From: Prevotella sp.
GTDB taxonomy: Bacteria; Bacteroidota; Bacteroidia; Bacteroidales; Bacteroidaceae
Length of the DNA stretch: 36,016 nt
Assembly: GCA_024697645.1 (NCBI GenBank)
Contig: JAILFH010000018.1
Span: 1-36,016, forward strand
Reading direction: 5' to 3'
The notes below the pieces were generated by a model, which saw only the letters and a list, made by a program, of their open reading frames with translations, was not told where the DNA came from and ran no database searches. A program made the translations under genes and the position numbers. The number at the start of each line of letters is the position of its first letter. Positions within the stretch are counted from its first letter, which is position 1. Below are positions 6,872 to 14,792 of the stretch, piece by piece.

Positions 6872-8019
6872 CTATTCTCGATGTATCTAATCTCCTTGGC
6901 CATCTGGTTGAGACGGGGTAGGGATTCTTGAATTTGGTTCTCGAGTCGCAGGATGGTTCCTTTCATCTGGCGTTGCTCACGTGCTGAAGCGTCAGCATAT
7001 TTGTCGCGCTGCATCTCAAGAGTGCGTTTGTCTGTAGCCAGCGTTGACTCGAGTTCGGCGTATTGCTTGTAGAGTTGTCGTGACTGTGGAGAATGGAAGT
7101 CACTAAGTTGATGATAGGTCAGATTATCGTTGATGACAAAGTTGAACGATTGGCTGCCTTTCTTCTGGTCTTGATGGCTGCTGAGCATATTCTGATAACG
7201 TTCGAAAGCCGCCTGACGGTCACCAAATGCCCACGTGTCACTAATGCTTGTGAGTTTTGCATAGCGACGGAGTTGCTCATCTGAAAGGTCTTCATCCTCG
7301 AATCCGACACGCGGAAACTTAGGCACAAATGTGTAGATGCAAACCTTATCAGCGGCTTGGTAACGATCGCTGACAAGATAGCCGAGTTCGTTCAGTTCGT
7401 CAAACGCAATGAGATAGTCATTGGCTGTAGAATTGAACGGAAGACCGAAGTTCTCAGGACGATAGAACGTTCCTGACTCAGAATCAAGAAGTGTCATGAA
7501 AATGTCGTAGCCTCCGATGCTGTGTTCGCCTTTAGCAGCGAAGAAAAGCGTCATTCCGTCAGACATAAGGAACGGGTAGTTAAGGAAACGATAGTCGTTG
7601 CCAAACTCCGTAAGTTCATGTGGCTTGCTCCACTTGTTTCCCAATCGGTCGATAGAGTAGAGACGTGTTGACAAAGTATCACCATCAGCATAATAGCAAC
7701 GGTCGCCGAACTCGTTCTGATAGACTGAGAGTGGAACCAGTGACTGACGGTCGAAGAATTTCTCGTAACTACTGATGCTACCTGCTTCAGAACCGAGCGG
7801 GATGCTATTCAGGAAATCGGCTTTATCAACAACGATGCTGTCAACAAACATGACTTTGGCCGTTGCAGGCAACATTGTTTTGAAAAGACGCTGAGCAGGA
7901 GTCTCTTCAACGACAACAGGCTGTGCTACTGCCTTGTGAGCAGCCTTTCGCTTTTGTGCAACTGCTGGCAACGTCAAAGCCAACATAAGTATAATCGCAA
8001 GAATATTCTTTGTTCTCAT
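6859..8019 (-). CDS. Secreted PD40 (WD40-like beta-propeller) protein with C-terminal coiled coil
   Basis: A 386-residue protein with a signal peptide (MRTKNILAIILMLALTLPAVAQ), so periplasmic or outer-membrane associated. The middle carries PD40-like blades: YPFLMSDGMTLFFAAKGEHSIGGYDIF and the later GYLVSDRYQAADKVCIYTF. Such blades occur in TolB-like and Bacteroidota OmpA-associated proteins. Residues 320-386 are charged and helical (LESTLATDKRTLEMQRDKYA..., LRLENQIQESLPRLNQMAKE), probably a coiled coil. No OmpA domain is present. It lies 41 nt upstream of the nucleoside phosphorylase and may lead that unit. The function is unknown; the role of envelope scaffold or sensor is inference. Confidence 0.7.
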   Translation of the reverse strand: MRTKNILAIILMLALTLPAVAQKRKAAHKAVAQPVVVEETPAQRLFKTMLPATAKVMFVDSIVVDKADFLNSIPLGSEAGSISSYEKFFDRQSLVPLSVYQNEFGDRCYYADGDTLSTRLYSIDRLGNKWSKPHELTEFGNDYRFLNYPFLMSDGMTLFFAAKGEHSIGGYDIFMTLLDSESGTFYRPENFGLPFNSTANDYLIAFDELNELGYLVSDRYQAADKVCIYTFVPKFPRVGFEDEDLSDEQLRRYAKLTSISDTWAFGDRQAAFERYQNMLSSHQDQKKGSQSFNFVINDNLTYHQLSDFHSPQSRQLYKQYAELESTLATDKRTLEMQRDKYADASAREQRQMKGTILRLENQIQESLPRLNQMAKEIRYIENRIRQ

Positions 8020-8042
8020 TCTTTCTTTAGATATTTAAAAAA

Positions 8043-8050
8043 CAAAGATA
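8043..8050 (-). promoter_or_regulatory. -7 element upstream of the PD40 gene
   Basis: CAAAGATA on the plus strand reads TATCTTTG on the minus strand, a full TAnnTTTG match 24 nt before the ATG. No TTG stands at the usual distance upstream, so this is only a partial promoter. Confidence 0.4.
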
Positions 8051-8125
8051 CGAAAAATTTATAAAGAATGGAGAAGTGAAGATGAAGAATTAAATGTTTT
8101 TAATATAAATCCTATGGTTGATAGG

Positions 8126-8887
8126 TTATTCCTCAATGAGTTTCTGCTCACGCTCCAATGCGTGCCAGAGGGAATAGCGGAGTTCAGGATTCAACTGTTC
8201 CATTTGATTGTAAATGGTGCGAATGTTTGTGCGATGAGTGTTGTTGTCGTAAGGGCAAAGTTTCCTCTGCGGTTGATATTGATGCTCTTCGGCAAGGGCT
8301 TGAATATCTGCCTCGTGACAAAGACAAAGTGGGCGGATAATTGCCAGCGGCATCTTCTTCATTCGCAGAAGAACGGGCATTGAACCGAAACGCCCCTGAA
8401 AGGTGAGATTCATCAATGCTGTGTGGAGAATGTCGTCTTGATGATGACCAAGCGCAATCTTCGAACAACCTAACTCTTGGGCAAGATTGAAGATCTGCTT
8501 GCGGCGATTCCACGAACAGAGAAAACAGGGCGTTTTCTGCTTGCGCGAAAGTGAAGATATAGACGTCTGATCATTCGTTTCTGATTCATCATACGAGTCG
8601 ATTGTTTCAAAACGAGTTGTGATGACGTGAAGTGGAACATCAAGTCGTCGACAGAAATCTTCAAGATAAGTTGTGTCAGTTTCGTAGGCGATATTCTCCA
8701 TTCTCACGTGAACCGCTGAGAGTTGAAATCGCGGCGGATAGATGTGTCTCCGTTGTGCAAGGAGTTCAAGCAGACAAAGGGAATCTTTGCCGCCAGAAAG
8801 AGCCACAAGCACATGCTCGCCGTCGTCGATGAGGCGATAGTCGCGAAGCGCACGAGTGAGAAGCCGAAGAAGTCGTTGTTCTACCAA
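8126..8887 (-). CDS. ttcA: TtcA-family ATP-pyrophosphatase (tRNA 2-thiocytidine biosynthesis)
   Basis: A 253-residue protein of the PP-loop superfamily. The ATP motif SGGKDS is at about residues 31-36 and a CFLC pair at about 120, followed by RRKQIFNLAQELGCSKIALGHHQDD and a later LCPYD cysteine. This arrangement is that of TtcA, which adenylates C32 of tRNA for thiolation and uses an iron-sulfur cluster held by cysteines. TilS lacks the CxxC. A related Bacteroidota subgroup with another substrate is possible. It stands alone on the minus strand, with simple-sequence spacers on both sides and no full promoter found. Confidence 0.85.
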   Translation of the reverse strand: MVEQRLLRLLTRALRDYRLIDDGEHVLVALSGGKDSLCLLELLAQRRHIYPPRFQLSAVHVRMENIAYETDTTYLEDFCRRLDVPLHVITTRFETIDSYDESETNDQTSISSLSRKQKTPCFLCSWNRRKQIFNLAQELGCSKIALGHHQDDILHTALMNLTFQGRFGSMPVLLRMKKMPLAIIRPLCLCHEADIQALAEEHQYQPQRKLCPYDNNTHRTNIRTIYNQMEQLNPELRYSLWHALEREQKLIEE

Positions 8888-8922
8888 AATGACGTTGTTT
8901 TAAGAGAGGAGAGGGAGGATTT

Positions 8923-8978
8923 GATAATGGAGAGTTGAAAGTGAAGAGTTAAAGTGGAGATTTTGAGTTGAGAGTTAA
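8923..8978. repeat. Degenerate purine-rich GAGAGTT/GTGAAGAGTTAA repeats
   Basis: The segment is made of variants of one short phrase: GGAGAGTTGAAAGTGAAG, AGTTAAAGTGGAG, TTTTGAGTTGAGAGTTAA. A shorter stretch of the same style (GGAGAAGTGAAGATGAAG) lies at about 8070-8088 on the other side of the ttcA gene. It is non-coding; similar text is familiar to me from Prevotella spacers. Confidence 0.6.
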
Positions 8979-8990
8979 CCCACCGACCTA

Positions 8991-9111
8991 TATTCTTTTT
9001 TGATTTTGAGATACTTTGCCGCTGAACCGCAATTCTTCATTCGATTTCACGATACTTCACCGATGAGTTGCTATTCTCTTTCTATTTATCGATTCCTCAC
9101 CGATGAACCAC
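8991..9111. repeat. Three imperfect 40-bp tandem repeats ending at the DUF486 stop codon
   Basis: On the minus strand three units of 40-41 bp follow each other (9111-9072, 9071-9031, 9030-8991). They share a TTCATCGGTGA-like block, then a GTATCG-like block, then an A-rich GAATA end. The first unit begins at the last base of the DUF486 stop codon. No ORF or terminator is apparent in them. Confidence 0.65.
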
Positions 9112-9479
9112 TATTTCATAAAGACAAGATAGACGGCACAGATGATGAGGAAGAAGGCAAGAATGTGGTTCCAATGCAAGTGGTCGCCCTGAAACATAAT
9201 GTTTGCAATCACCGCAAATACCGCCAGTGAAATACATTCCTGAATGACCTTCAGTTGAACGAGAGTGAAGGGACCTCCGTTTCCTGTAAAGCCCATACGA
9301 TTGGCTGGAACTTGACAGCAATACTCAAAGAAGGCTATTCCCCACGAGAACACAATCACACCCAACAGAGGCCAGTTGTTACTGATGCCCGACTGCTGTA
9401 AACGAAGATGCCCATACCAAGCGAGCGTCATAAAGACGTTGCTTAGTATGAGCAAAATGATAGTATAAAGTCCGTTCAT
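9111..9479 (-). CDS. DUF486 (DMT-type) small membrane protein
   Basis: A 122-residue protein with four hydrophobic segments (YTIILLILSNVFMTLAWYGHL, LLGVIVFSWGIAFFEYC, VIQECISLAVFAVIANIMF, HILAFFLIICAVYLVF). The segment EYCCQVPANRMGFTGNGGPF followed by QLKVIQE is characteristic of the DUF486 family, related to the drug/metabolite transporter superfamily. The transported compound, if any, is unknown. It starts 39 nt after the NfnA/NfnB-type gene and may be cotranscribed with it. A small hairpin (GCTGCA/TGCAGC, 9491-9508) sits just before its ATG. Confidence 0.88.
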   Translation of the reverse strand: MNGLYTIILLILSNVFMTLAWYGHLRLQQSGISNNWPLLGVIVFSWGIAFFEYCCQVPANRMGFTGNGGPFTLVQLKVIQECISLAVFAVIANIMFQGDHLHWNHILAFFLIICAVYLVFMK

Positions 9480-9518
9480 TATTGTTACATGCTGCAGCGT
9501 TATGCAGCCAACACTAAT

Positions 9519-11876
9519 TTACTGTTTGCTGAGACGCTCATGCATGTTTTGAGCAGCACGACGACCATCACCCATAGCCAGAATGACGGTTGCACCACCA
9601 CGAACAATATCACCACCTGCAAAGATGTTCGGACGCGACGACTGCATAGCATCGTTGACGGCAATGGTGTTCTTGCGTCCCAGTTCAAGTCCTTCGATTG
9701 ACTTCGGAACAAGAGGATTGGGCGATACACCAATAGCCACGATAACCTGATCAACATCGATGGTAACAGTCTTGCCTTCAACGGGCACAGGTGAACGGCG
9801 GCCAGAAGCATCGGGCTCACCAAGTTCCATCACCTGAAGCACTGCAGCACGAACTGCACCCTTCTCATCGGCCAGATACTCAATGGGATTGTGCAAAGTC
9901 ATGAAGTTGATACCTTCTTCCTTCGCATGCTTCACCTCCTCGAGTCGAGCGGGCATCTCGGCCTCTGAACGACGATAGACAATCGTCACCTCAGCGCCCA
10001 GACGCTTGGCCGTACGGCAAGAGTCCATAGCAGTGTTACCGCCACCGACAACAAGCACACGATGAGCCTCATTGATAGGAGTATCAGTCTTCGGATTTGC
10101 AGCGTCCATCAGGTTCACACGAGTCAGATATTCGTTTGACGACATGATGTTCAGGCAGTTCTCACCAGGAATATTCATGAAGTTAGGCAGACCAGCGCCA
10201 CTTGCAACGAAGATTCCCTTGAATCCATCATCCTCAAGTTCCTGTGTGCTTATGGTCTTACCAATAATCACGTCAGTCTGGAAATGAACGCCCATCTTCT
10301 TCAGGTTGTCAATCTCAACGTCGACAATCTTGTTGGGAAGACGGAATTCGGGAATACCATATTTCAGCACACCACCAATCTCGTGAAGTGCCTCAAAGAC
10401 GTGAACGTCGTAGCCCAACTTGGCCATATCGCCGGCAAAAGACAATCCAGCAGGACCTGAACCGACGACAGCAACCTTGATACCATTTGCAGGAGCCATC
10501 TCGGGCAGTGAGATTTGTCCACTCTCGCGCTCATAATCTGCAGCAAAACGCTCCAGATAACCAATGGCAACAGCCTCGTGCTTCATCTTCAGATGGATAC
10601 AACGGCTTTCGCACTGCTTCTCCTGTGGGCAAACACGACCACAGACTGCGGGAAGAGCAGAAGTCTGTTTCAGTACCTTAGCAGCACCGAGGAAATTGCC
10701 TCGCTCGATGTTCTTGATGAACGAAGGAATATTGATGTTTACAGGACAACCCTCAACACAAGTAGGCTTCGGGCAGTCGAGACAACGCTTAGCCTCAGTA
10801 AGAGCCATATCGGCAGTGAGTCCGATGTTGACTTCCTCTGTGCGTGTCGTAGCACGATAGACAGGATCGAGTTCAGGCATTACGACGCGAGGAATGAGCG
10901 TGCGCTCCTTCGGCTTCATCGAAGCACGCAGGTCAACACGCCACTGAGCATCGCGATCGGTCAGCAATTCGGTGGGCTCGTCGGCAGCAGCACCAGTGGC
11001 TTTGCTCTCGGCGGCACCCTCCTTCTTTTTGTCTTCAGTGCAAGTCGGACAAATATGGTCCTCATAGTGTTCCATTTCCTCAACCTCAGCCTTCTTGAAA
11101 CTGCCCATACGCTTGAACATCTCGTCCCAATCCACCTGATGTCCGTCGAACTCTGGTCCATCGATACAGACGAACTTCGTCTTGCCGCCAATAGTCAGAC
11201 GACATGCTCCACACATACCTGTACCGTCGACCATAATCGTGTTCAGCGATACGTCAGTAGGAATGTTGTATTTCTGAGTGAGCAGGCAGCAGAACTTCAT
11301 CATGATGGGAGGGCCAATGGCAAACACGCGGTCAACGTGGGGTTCCTGTTGGATGAATTTCTCAATACCAACAGTCACAACACCCTTCTCGCCATAAGAA
11401 CCGTCGTCGGTCATGATGATGACCTCATCGCTTGATTCGCGAACCTTATCTTCCATAATGATAAGTTCCTTAGAACGGCCTGCAAGAACAGAAAGCACGC
11501 GATTGCCTGCTGCTTTCAATGCCTGAATGATAGGCAGCATTGGGGCAACGCCCACACCGCCACCAGCGCAGATTACCGTTCCGAAGTTCTCAATGTGAGT
11601 AGGATTGCCCAATGGTCCAACGACGTCGGCAATCATGTCGCCTTCGTTAAGACGACATAACTTTGTCGAAGATAGACCAACGGCCTGAACGACGAGAGTG
11701 ATAGTGCCGCGGGCTATGTCAGCCTCGGCAATGGTGAGCGGCATACGCTCTCCCAAGCGGTCAACGCGTACGATGACAAAGTTGCCAGCCTTGCGGCTTT
11801 TGGCGATGAGCGGAGCCTCCACTTCCAGCAGGAAGACTTTCTCAGAGAGTTGCTCTTTGCGTACGATCTTGTTCAT
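9519..11876 (-). CDS. Fused NfnA-NfnB type ferredoxin:NADP oxidoreductase / glutamate synthase small-chain-like flavoprotein
   Basis: A 785-residue fusion. Residues 1-280 match the FAD/NAD-binding and [2Fe-2S] subunit (NfnA, also annotated sulfide dehydrogenase or dihydroorotate dehydrogenase electron-transfer subunit): ICAGGGVGVAPMLPI, then MCGACRLTIGG and FVCIDGPEFDG near 222. A linker containing CPTC follows. Residues 330-785 match NfnB/GltD: 4Fe-4S motifs CLDCPKPTCVEGCP and CGRVCPQEKQCESRC, FAD motif VVGSGPAGLSFAGD near 469, NADP motif VVGGGNTAMDSCR, and a final AGGDIVRGGATVILAMGDGR. NfnAB carries out electron-bifurcating NADPH/ferredoxin/NADH exchange. No glutamate synthase large subunit is next to it, which favours the Nfn role. 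The gene starts 55 nt after serS. Confidence 0.9.
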   Translation of the reverse strand: MNKIVRKEQLSEKVFLLEVEAPLIAKSRKAGNFVIVRVDRLGERMPLTIAEADIARGTITLVVQAVGLSSTKLCRLNEGDMIADVVGPLGNPTHIENFGTVICAGGGVGVAPMLPIIQALKAAGNRVLSVLAGRSKELIIMEDKVRESSDEVIIMTDDGSYGEKGVVTVGIEKFIQQEPHVDRVFAIGPPIMMKFCCLLTQKYNIPTDVSLNTIMVDGTGMCGACRLTIGGKTKFVCIDGPEFDGHQVDWDEMFKRMGSFKKAEVEEMEHYEDHICPTCTEDKKKEGAAESKATGAAADEPTELLTDRDAQWRVDLRASMKPKERTLIPRVVMPELDPVYRATTRTEEVNIGLTADMALTEAKRCLDCPKPTCVEGCPVNINIPSFIKNIERGNFLGAAKVLKQTSALPAVCGRVCPQEKQCESRCIHLKMKHEAVAIGYLERFAADYERESGQISLPEMAPANGIKVAVVGSGPAGLSFAGDMAKLGYDVHVFEALHEIGGVLKYGIPEFRLPNKIVDVEIDNLKKMGVHFQTDVIIGKTISTQELEDDGFKGIFVASGAGLPNFMNIPGENCLNIMSSNEYLTRVNLMDAANPKTDTPINEAHRVLVVGGGNTAMDSCRTAKRLGAEVTIVYRRSEAEMPARLEEVKHAKEEGINFMTLHNPIEYLADEKGAVRAAVLQVMELGEPDASGRRSPVPVEGKTVTIDVDQVIVAIGVSPNPLVPKSIEGLELGRKNTIAVNDAMQSSRPNIFAGGDIVRGGATVILAMGDGRRAAQNMHERLSKQ

Positions 11877-11931
11877 AATGTCTTATGTTTTTACTAATAA
11901 TCTAAGTTATAAAACTTGATGGTATAATGAG

Positions 11932-13263
11932 TTAAAAAGGTTTCTCGTCAATAATTTCGAAACCACAGTAGGGAACGAGTGCCTTCGGAACACGAATGCC
12001 CTCAGGAGTCTGGTTGTTCTCGAGAATGGCTGCAACAATGCGCGGAAGGGCAAGAGCCGATCCGTTGAGTGTGTGGCAGAGTTCAATCTTCTTGTCCTCA
12101 GCATGACGATAGCGGCACTTCAGGCGGTTGGCCTGATAGGTGTCGAAATTGCTGACCGACGATACTTCGAGCCAACGGCCCTGGGCTTCTGAATAGACTT
12201 CAAAATCGTAGCAGATAGCCGATGTGAAACTCTGGTCGCCGCCGCAAAGCAGAAGGATGCGGTAGGGAAGTTCGAGTTTCTTCAGCAGGCCTTCAACGTG
12301 CTCAAGCATTTCACGGTGACTCTCCTTCGAATGTTCGGGTTTGTCGATGCGAACAATCTCAATCTTCGAGAACTCATGCAGACGGTTCAGACCGCGAACG
12401 TCCTTTCCATAGGAACCAGCCTCACGACGGAAACATTCCGTATAGGCGCAGTTCTTGATGGGCAGATCCTTCTCGTCGAGAATCACGTCGCGATAGATGT
12501 TCGTCACAGGAACCTCGGCTGTGGGAATCAGATAGAAATCGTCAACCTCAGCATGATACATCTGACCTTCCTTGTCGGGAAGTTGGCCAGTTCCGTAACC
12601 CGATGCAGCATTGACAACTGTTGGCGGCATGATTTCAGTGTAACCGCTCTTGCGGGCCTCGTCGAGGAAGAAGTTGATGAGTGCGCGCTGCAGACGGGCT
12701 CCCTTGCCGATGTAGACGGGGAAACCAGCACCTGTAATCTTCACACCCAGGTCAAAGTCGATGAGGTTGTATTTCTTAGCAAGTTCCCAGTGGGGAAGGG
12801 GATTCTCCATACCCAGTGAGGGATTCAAGTCCCAGTTGCCGACTGTATCCTCAGGAGTGCATTCCTTCAGATTCGATTTCACCACGTGGTTGTCTTCGGC
12901 AGCACGTCCTTCAGGTACTTCGTCGTAGGGAATATTAGGAATCTGACAGAGCATCGTGACAAGTTCTTGTTCGGCCTTGTCCATCAGTTCCTGCAGATCT
13001 TTGTCTTTCTGCTTGAAATCTGCTACCTGCAGTTTGATTTGTTCAGCCTCGTCGCGTTTGCCTTGTTTCATCAGCGCACCAATCTGTGCGGCCAGTTGCT
13101 TGGCTTGTTGTTTTGTTTGGTCAAGTTCGCGCTGGGCTTCACGGCGACGACGGTCCACTGCCAGCACGTTGTCTATGGCTTCGCGGGCTCCCTGGAAATG
13201 CTTTTTCTCCAGACCTGCGATTACCTGTTCAGTTCTCTCACTAATGAGTTTAAGTGTAAGCAT
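11932..13263 (-). CDS. serS: Seryl-tRNA synthetase
   Basis: A 443-residue class II aminoacyl-tRNA synthetase that charges tRNA-Ser. Residues 1-110 form the antiparallel coiled-coil arm (RRREAQRELDQTKQQAKQLA..., DFKQKDKDLQELMDKAEQEL). The catalytic core has motif 2, YTECFRREAGSYGKDVRGL, and motif 3, LNGSALALPRIVAAILENNQ, plus the serine-site TAEVP segment. Length is slightly above the usual 420-430. It is divergent from mutY; a -7 element lies 40 nt upstream of its ATG. Confidence 0.98.
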   Translation of the reverse strand: MLTLKLISERTEQVIAGLEKKHFQGAREAIDNVLAVDRRRREAQRELDQTKQQAKQLAAQIGALMKQGKRDEAEQIKLQVADFKQKDKDLQELMDKAEQELVTMLCQIPNIPYDEVPEGRAAEDNHVVKSNLKECTPEDTVGNWDLNPSLGMENPLPHWELAKKYNLIDFDLGVKITGAGFPVYIGKGARLQRALINFFLDEARKSGYTEIMPPTVVNAASGYGTGQLPDKEGQMYHAEVDDFYLIPTAEVPVTNIYRDVILDEKDLPIKNCAYTECFRREAGSYGKDVRGLNRLHEFSKIEIVRIDKPEHSKESHREMLEHVEGLLKKLELPYRILLLCGGDQSFTSAICYDFEVYSEAQGRWLEVSSVSNFDTYQANRLKCRYRHAEDKKIELCHTLNGSALALPRIVAAILENNQTPEGIRVPKALVPYCGFEIIDEKPF

Positions 13264-13302
13264 AAGTCAATTTCTATTTAACATTTTGTTATTTACAATC
13301 TG

Positions 13303-13310
13303 CAAAATTA
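13303..13310 (-). promoter_or_regulatory. -7 element upstream of serS
   Basis: CAAAATTA on the plus strand reads TAATTTTG on the minus strand, a full TAnnTTTG match. The nearest TTG on that strand is 23 nt further up (13334-13336), slightly too far, so the promoter is only partly supported. Confidence 0.4.
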
Positions 13311-13354
13311 CAAAAAATATTTATCATACGGAGCAAGAATTCCGATTAAATGTT

Positions 13355-13362
13355 TAATTTTG
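13355..13362 (+). promoter_or_regulatory. -7 element upstream of mutY
   Basis: TAATTTTG matches TAnnTTTG and lies 17 nt before the ATG at 13380, which helps choose that start. No convincing -33 TTG is present. Confidence 0.45.
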
Positions 13363-13379
13363 TACCAAATTTGTTTGAT

Positions 13380-14456
13380 ATGCAACATTCATTCACCTCA
13401 AAATTGCTCGATTGGTTTAGTGAAAACGGACGTCATCTTCCTTGGCGTGAAACTCGTGACCCTTATGCTATCTGGTTGAGTGAGGTGATTTTGCAGCAGA
13501 CTCGCATTCAGCAGGGAATGGCCTATTGGGAGCGATTTATGGCTCGATGGCCTAAGGTGGAAGACTTGGCTGCGGCGAGTGAAGACGAAGTCTTGCGAAT
13601 GTGGCAAGGACTCGGTTACTATAGTCGGGCAAGAAATCTTCATACTGCAGCAAAGCAGATTGTGGAACTCGGGCATTTCCCTCAGACATTTGAGGAAATT
13701 CGCCAATTGAAGGGAGTAGGTGACTATACCGCTGCGGCCATTGGTTCTATTGCCTTCGATTTGCCCAAGGCCGTTGTTGACGGAAACGTCTATCGGGTTC
13801 TCGCCCGTCATTTTGGGATTGAAGTACCCATTAATACGACAGAAGGAAAGAAAACGTTTACTGCATTGGCGCAAGACCTTTTGCCTGAGGACGAGCCCTC
13901 TGCCTTCAATCAGGCGATGATGGATTTTGGCGCTATTCAGTGTACTCCTCAGTCGCCTCGTTGTCTTCTTTGTCCGTTGGCTGAAACCTGTGTGGCCCTT
14001 CGAGTGGGAAGTATCGATCGCTTGCCCGTCAAATTGCGTAATCTGAAAGTGAAGACTCGTCGCTTCTCATATATTTATATAAGGTGTAATGGGCAAACGG
14101 CAATTCATCGTCGGGGAAGCGGTGATATCTGGCAAGGTCTTTGGGAACCGCTGGTGATTGAAGAGAGTTCTGCGCAATCTACTTCTGAAAACAATGAATC
14201 TCTGCTTCCTTCATCAGCCGCATACGATAGTCTGATTGCTTGGTCAGAGCAATTTGAGGATTCCAGACTCAGTCTGATTGCCAAAGACGTAAAACACGTT
14301 CTGACTCATCGGATTATTCTCGCTGATTTCTACTTGCTTGAATGCAAAAGTCGCCCTTCATTGCCTGATGATTATATCTGGATTCCAGAAGAAGAAATTG
14401 ACAATTATGGAGTTTCCCGACTTGTCGAAACTCTTATCAGCAAGGTCCGGGAATAG
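13380..14456 (+). CDS. mutY: A/G-specific adenine DNA glycosylase MutY
   Basis: Removes adenine mispaired with 8-oxoguanine. The start at 13380 (MQHSFTSKLLDWF) is preferred to the ATG at 13350, because the family begins close to the LLDWF...LPWR block and a -7 promoter element overlaps the extra codons. Visible motifs are LPWRETRDPYAIWLSEVILQQTR (with the catalytic Glu), the helix-hairpin-helix LKGVGDYTAAAIGS, VVDGNV with the catalytic Asp, and the 4Fe-4S ligands CTPQSPRCLLCPLAETC. The C-terminal 130 residues form the NUDIX-like 8-oxoG recognition domain. Length is 358 residues, family-typical. It is divergent from serS and convergent with the GH28 gene. Confidence 0.97.
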   Translation: MQHSFTSKLLDWFSENGRHLPWRETRDPYAIWLSEVILQQTRIQQGMAYWERFMARWPKVEDLAAASEDEVLRMWQGLGYYSRARNLHTAAKQIVELGHFPQTFEEIRQLKGVGDYTAAAIGSIAFDLPKAVVDGNVYRVLARHFGIEVPINTTEGKKTFTALAQDLLPEDEPSAFNQAMMDFGAIQCTPQSPRCLLCPLAETCVALRVGSIDRLPVKLRNLKVKTRRFSYIYIRCNGQTAIHRRGSGDIWQGLWEPLVIEESSAQSTSENNESLLPSSAAYDSLIAWSEQFEDSRLSLIAKDVKHVLTHRIILADFYLLECKSRPSLPDDYIWIPEEEIDNYGVSRLVETLISKVRE

Positions 14457-14524
14457 GTTTGTGCTTCATCTGATTTAGTTAATTTTGTATCGTCCAAAAC
14501 AAAGCAATACTACCTTCTTGATAA

Positions 14525-14723
14525 AGATATTCTTTTGACTAAAGAAAGCAATGCTTTGGACCATAGAGAGATATGCTTTAGACCATAGAGAGGTGTCCTT
14601 TCGACCATAGAGAGGTGTCCTTTCGACTATAGAAAGGTATGCTTTATATAGGTATAAAGATATGCTCTGTAGGGTCAAAAGGTATGCTCTGTATAGTCTA
14701 AAGATGTGCTTTATACAAATTGT
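14525..14723. repeat. Nine imperfect tandem 22-bp repeats
   Basis: Units start at 14525, 14547, 14569, 14591, 14613, 14635, 14658, 14680 and 14702. All are 22 bp except the sixth (23 bp). They share an AGRTATGCTTT-like 5' half and a GACCATAGAR-like 3' half; units 3 and 4 differ at two bases and the outer ones are more diverged. The array lies between the 3' ends of mutY and the GH28-GH105 gene. There are no spacers, so it is not CRISPR. An open frame of 86 codons on the minus strand runs through it but looks incidental because 22 is not a multiple of three. The remaining spacer bases hold only the terminator. Confidence 0.85.
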
Positions 14724-14736
14724 TCTGATATTCAAC

Positions 14737-14768
14737 GAAAAATCGCGGAAAGCAATGTTCCCGCGATT
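14737..14768 (-). terminator. Terminator of the GH28-GH105 gene
   Basis: Minus strand: AATCGCGG and CCGCGATT form an 8-bp stem with a 12-nt loop, running straight into TTTTT. It lies 25 nt past the stop codon and next to the tandem repeat array. Confidence 0.75.
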
Positions 14769-14792
14769 GATATTTGGTTGAATGAATTGTCT

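Noticed and set aside
10515..11435. 306-codon open frame on the plus strand
   Set aside because: It lies antisense inside the NfnA-NfnB type gene, whose motifs are clear; no family signature is visible in the antisense product.
14525..14723. CRISPR array
   Set aside because: Units abut directly with no unique spacers, and no cas gene is in the window.
14475..14735. 86-codon minus-strand frame with repeated YKAYLS/YRAYLL-like phrases
   Set aside because: The phrases come from the 22-bp tandem repeats; the period is not a multiple of three, so the frame shifts between units and is not under coding constraint.
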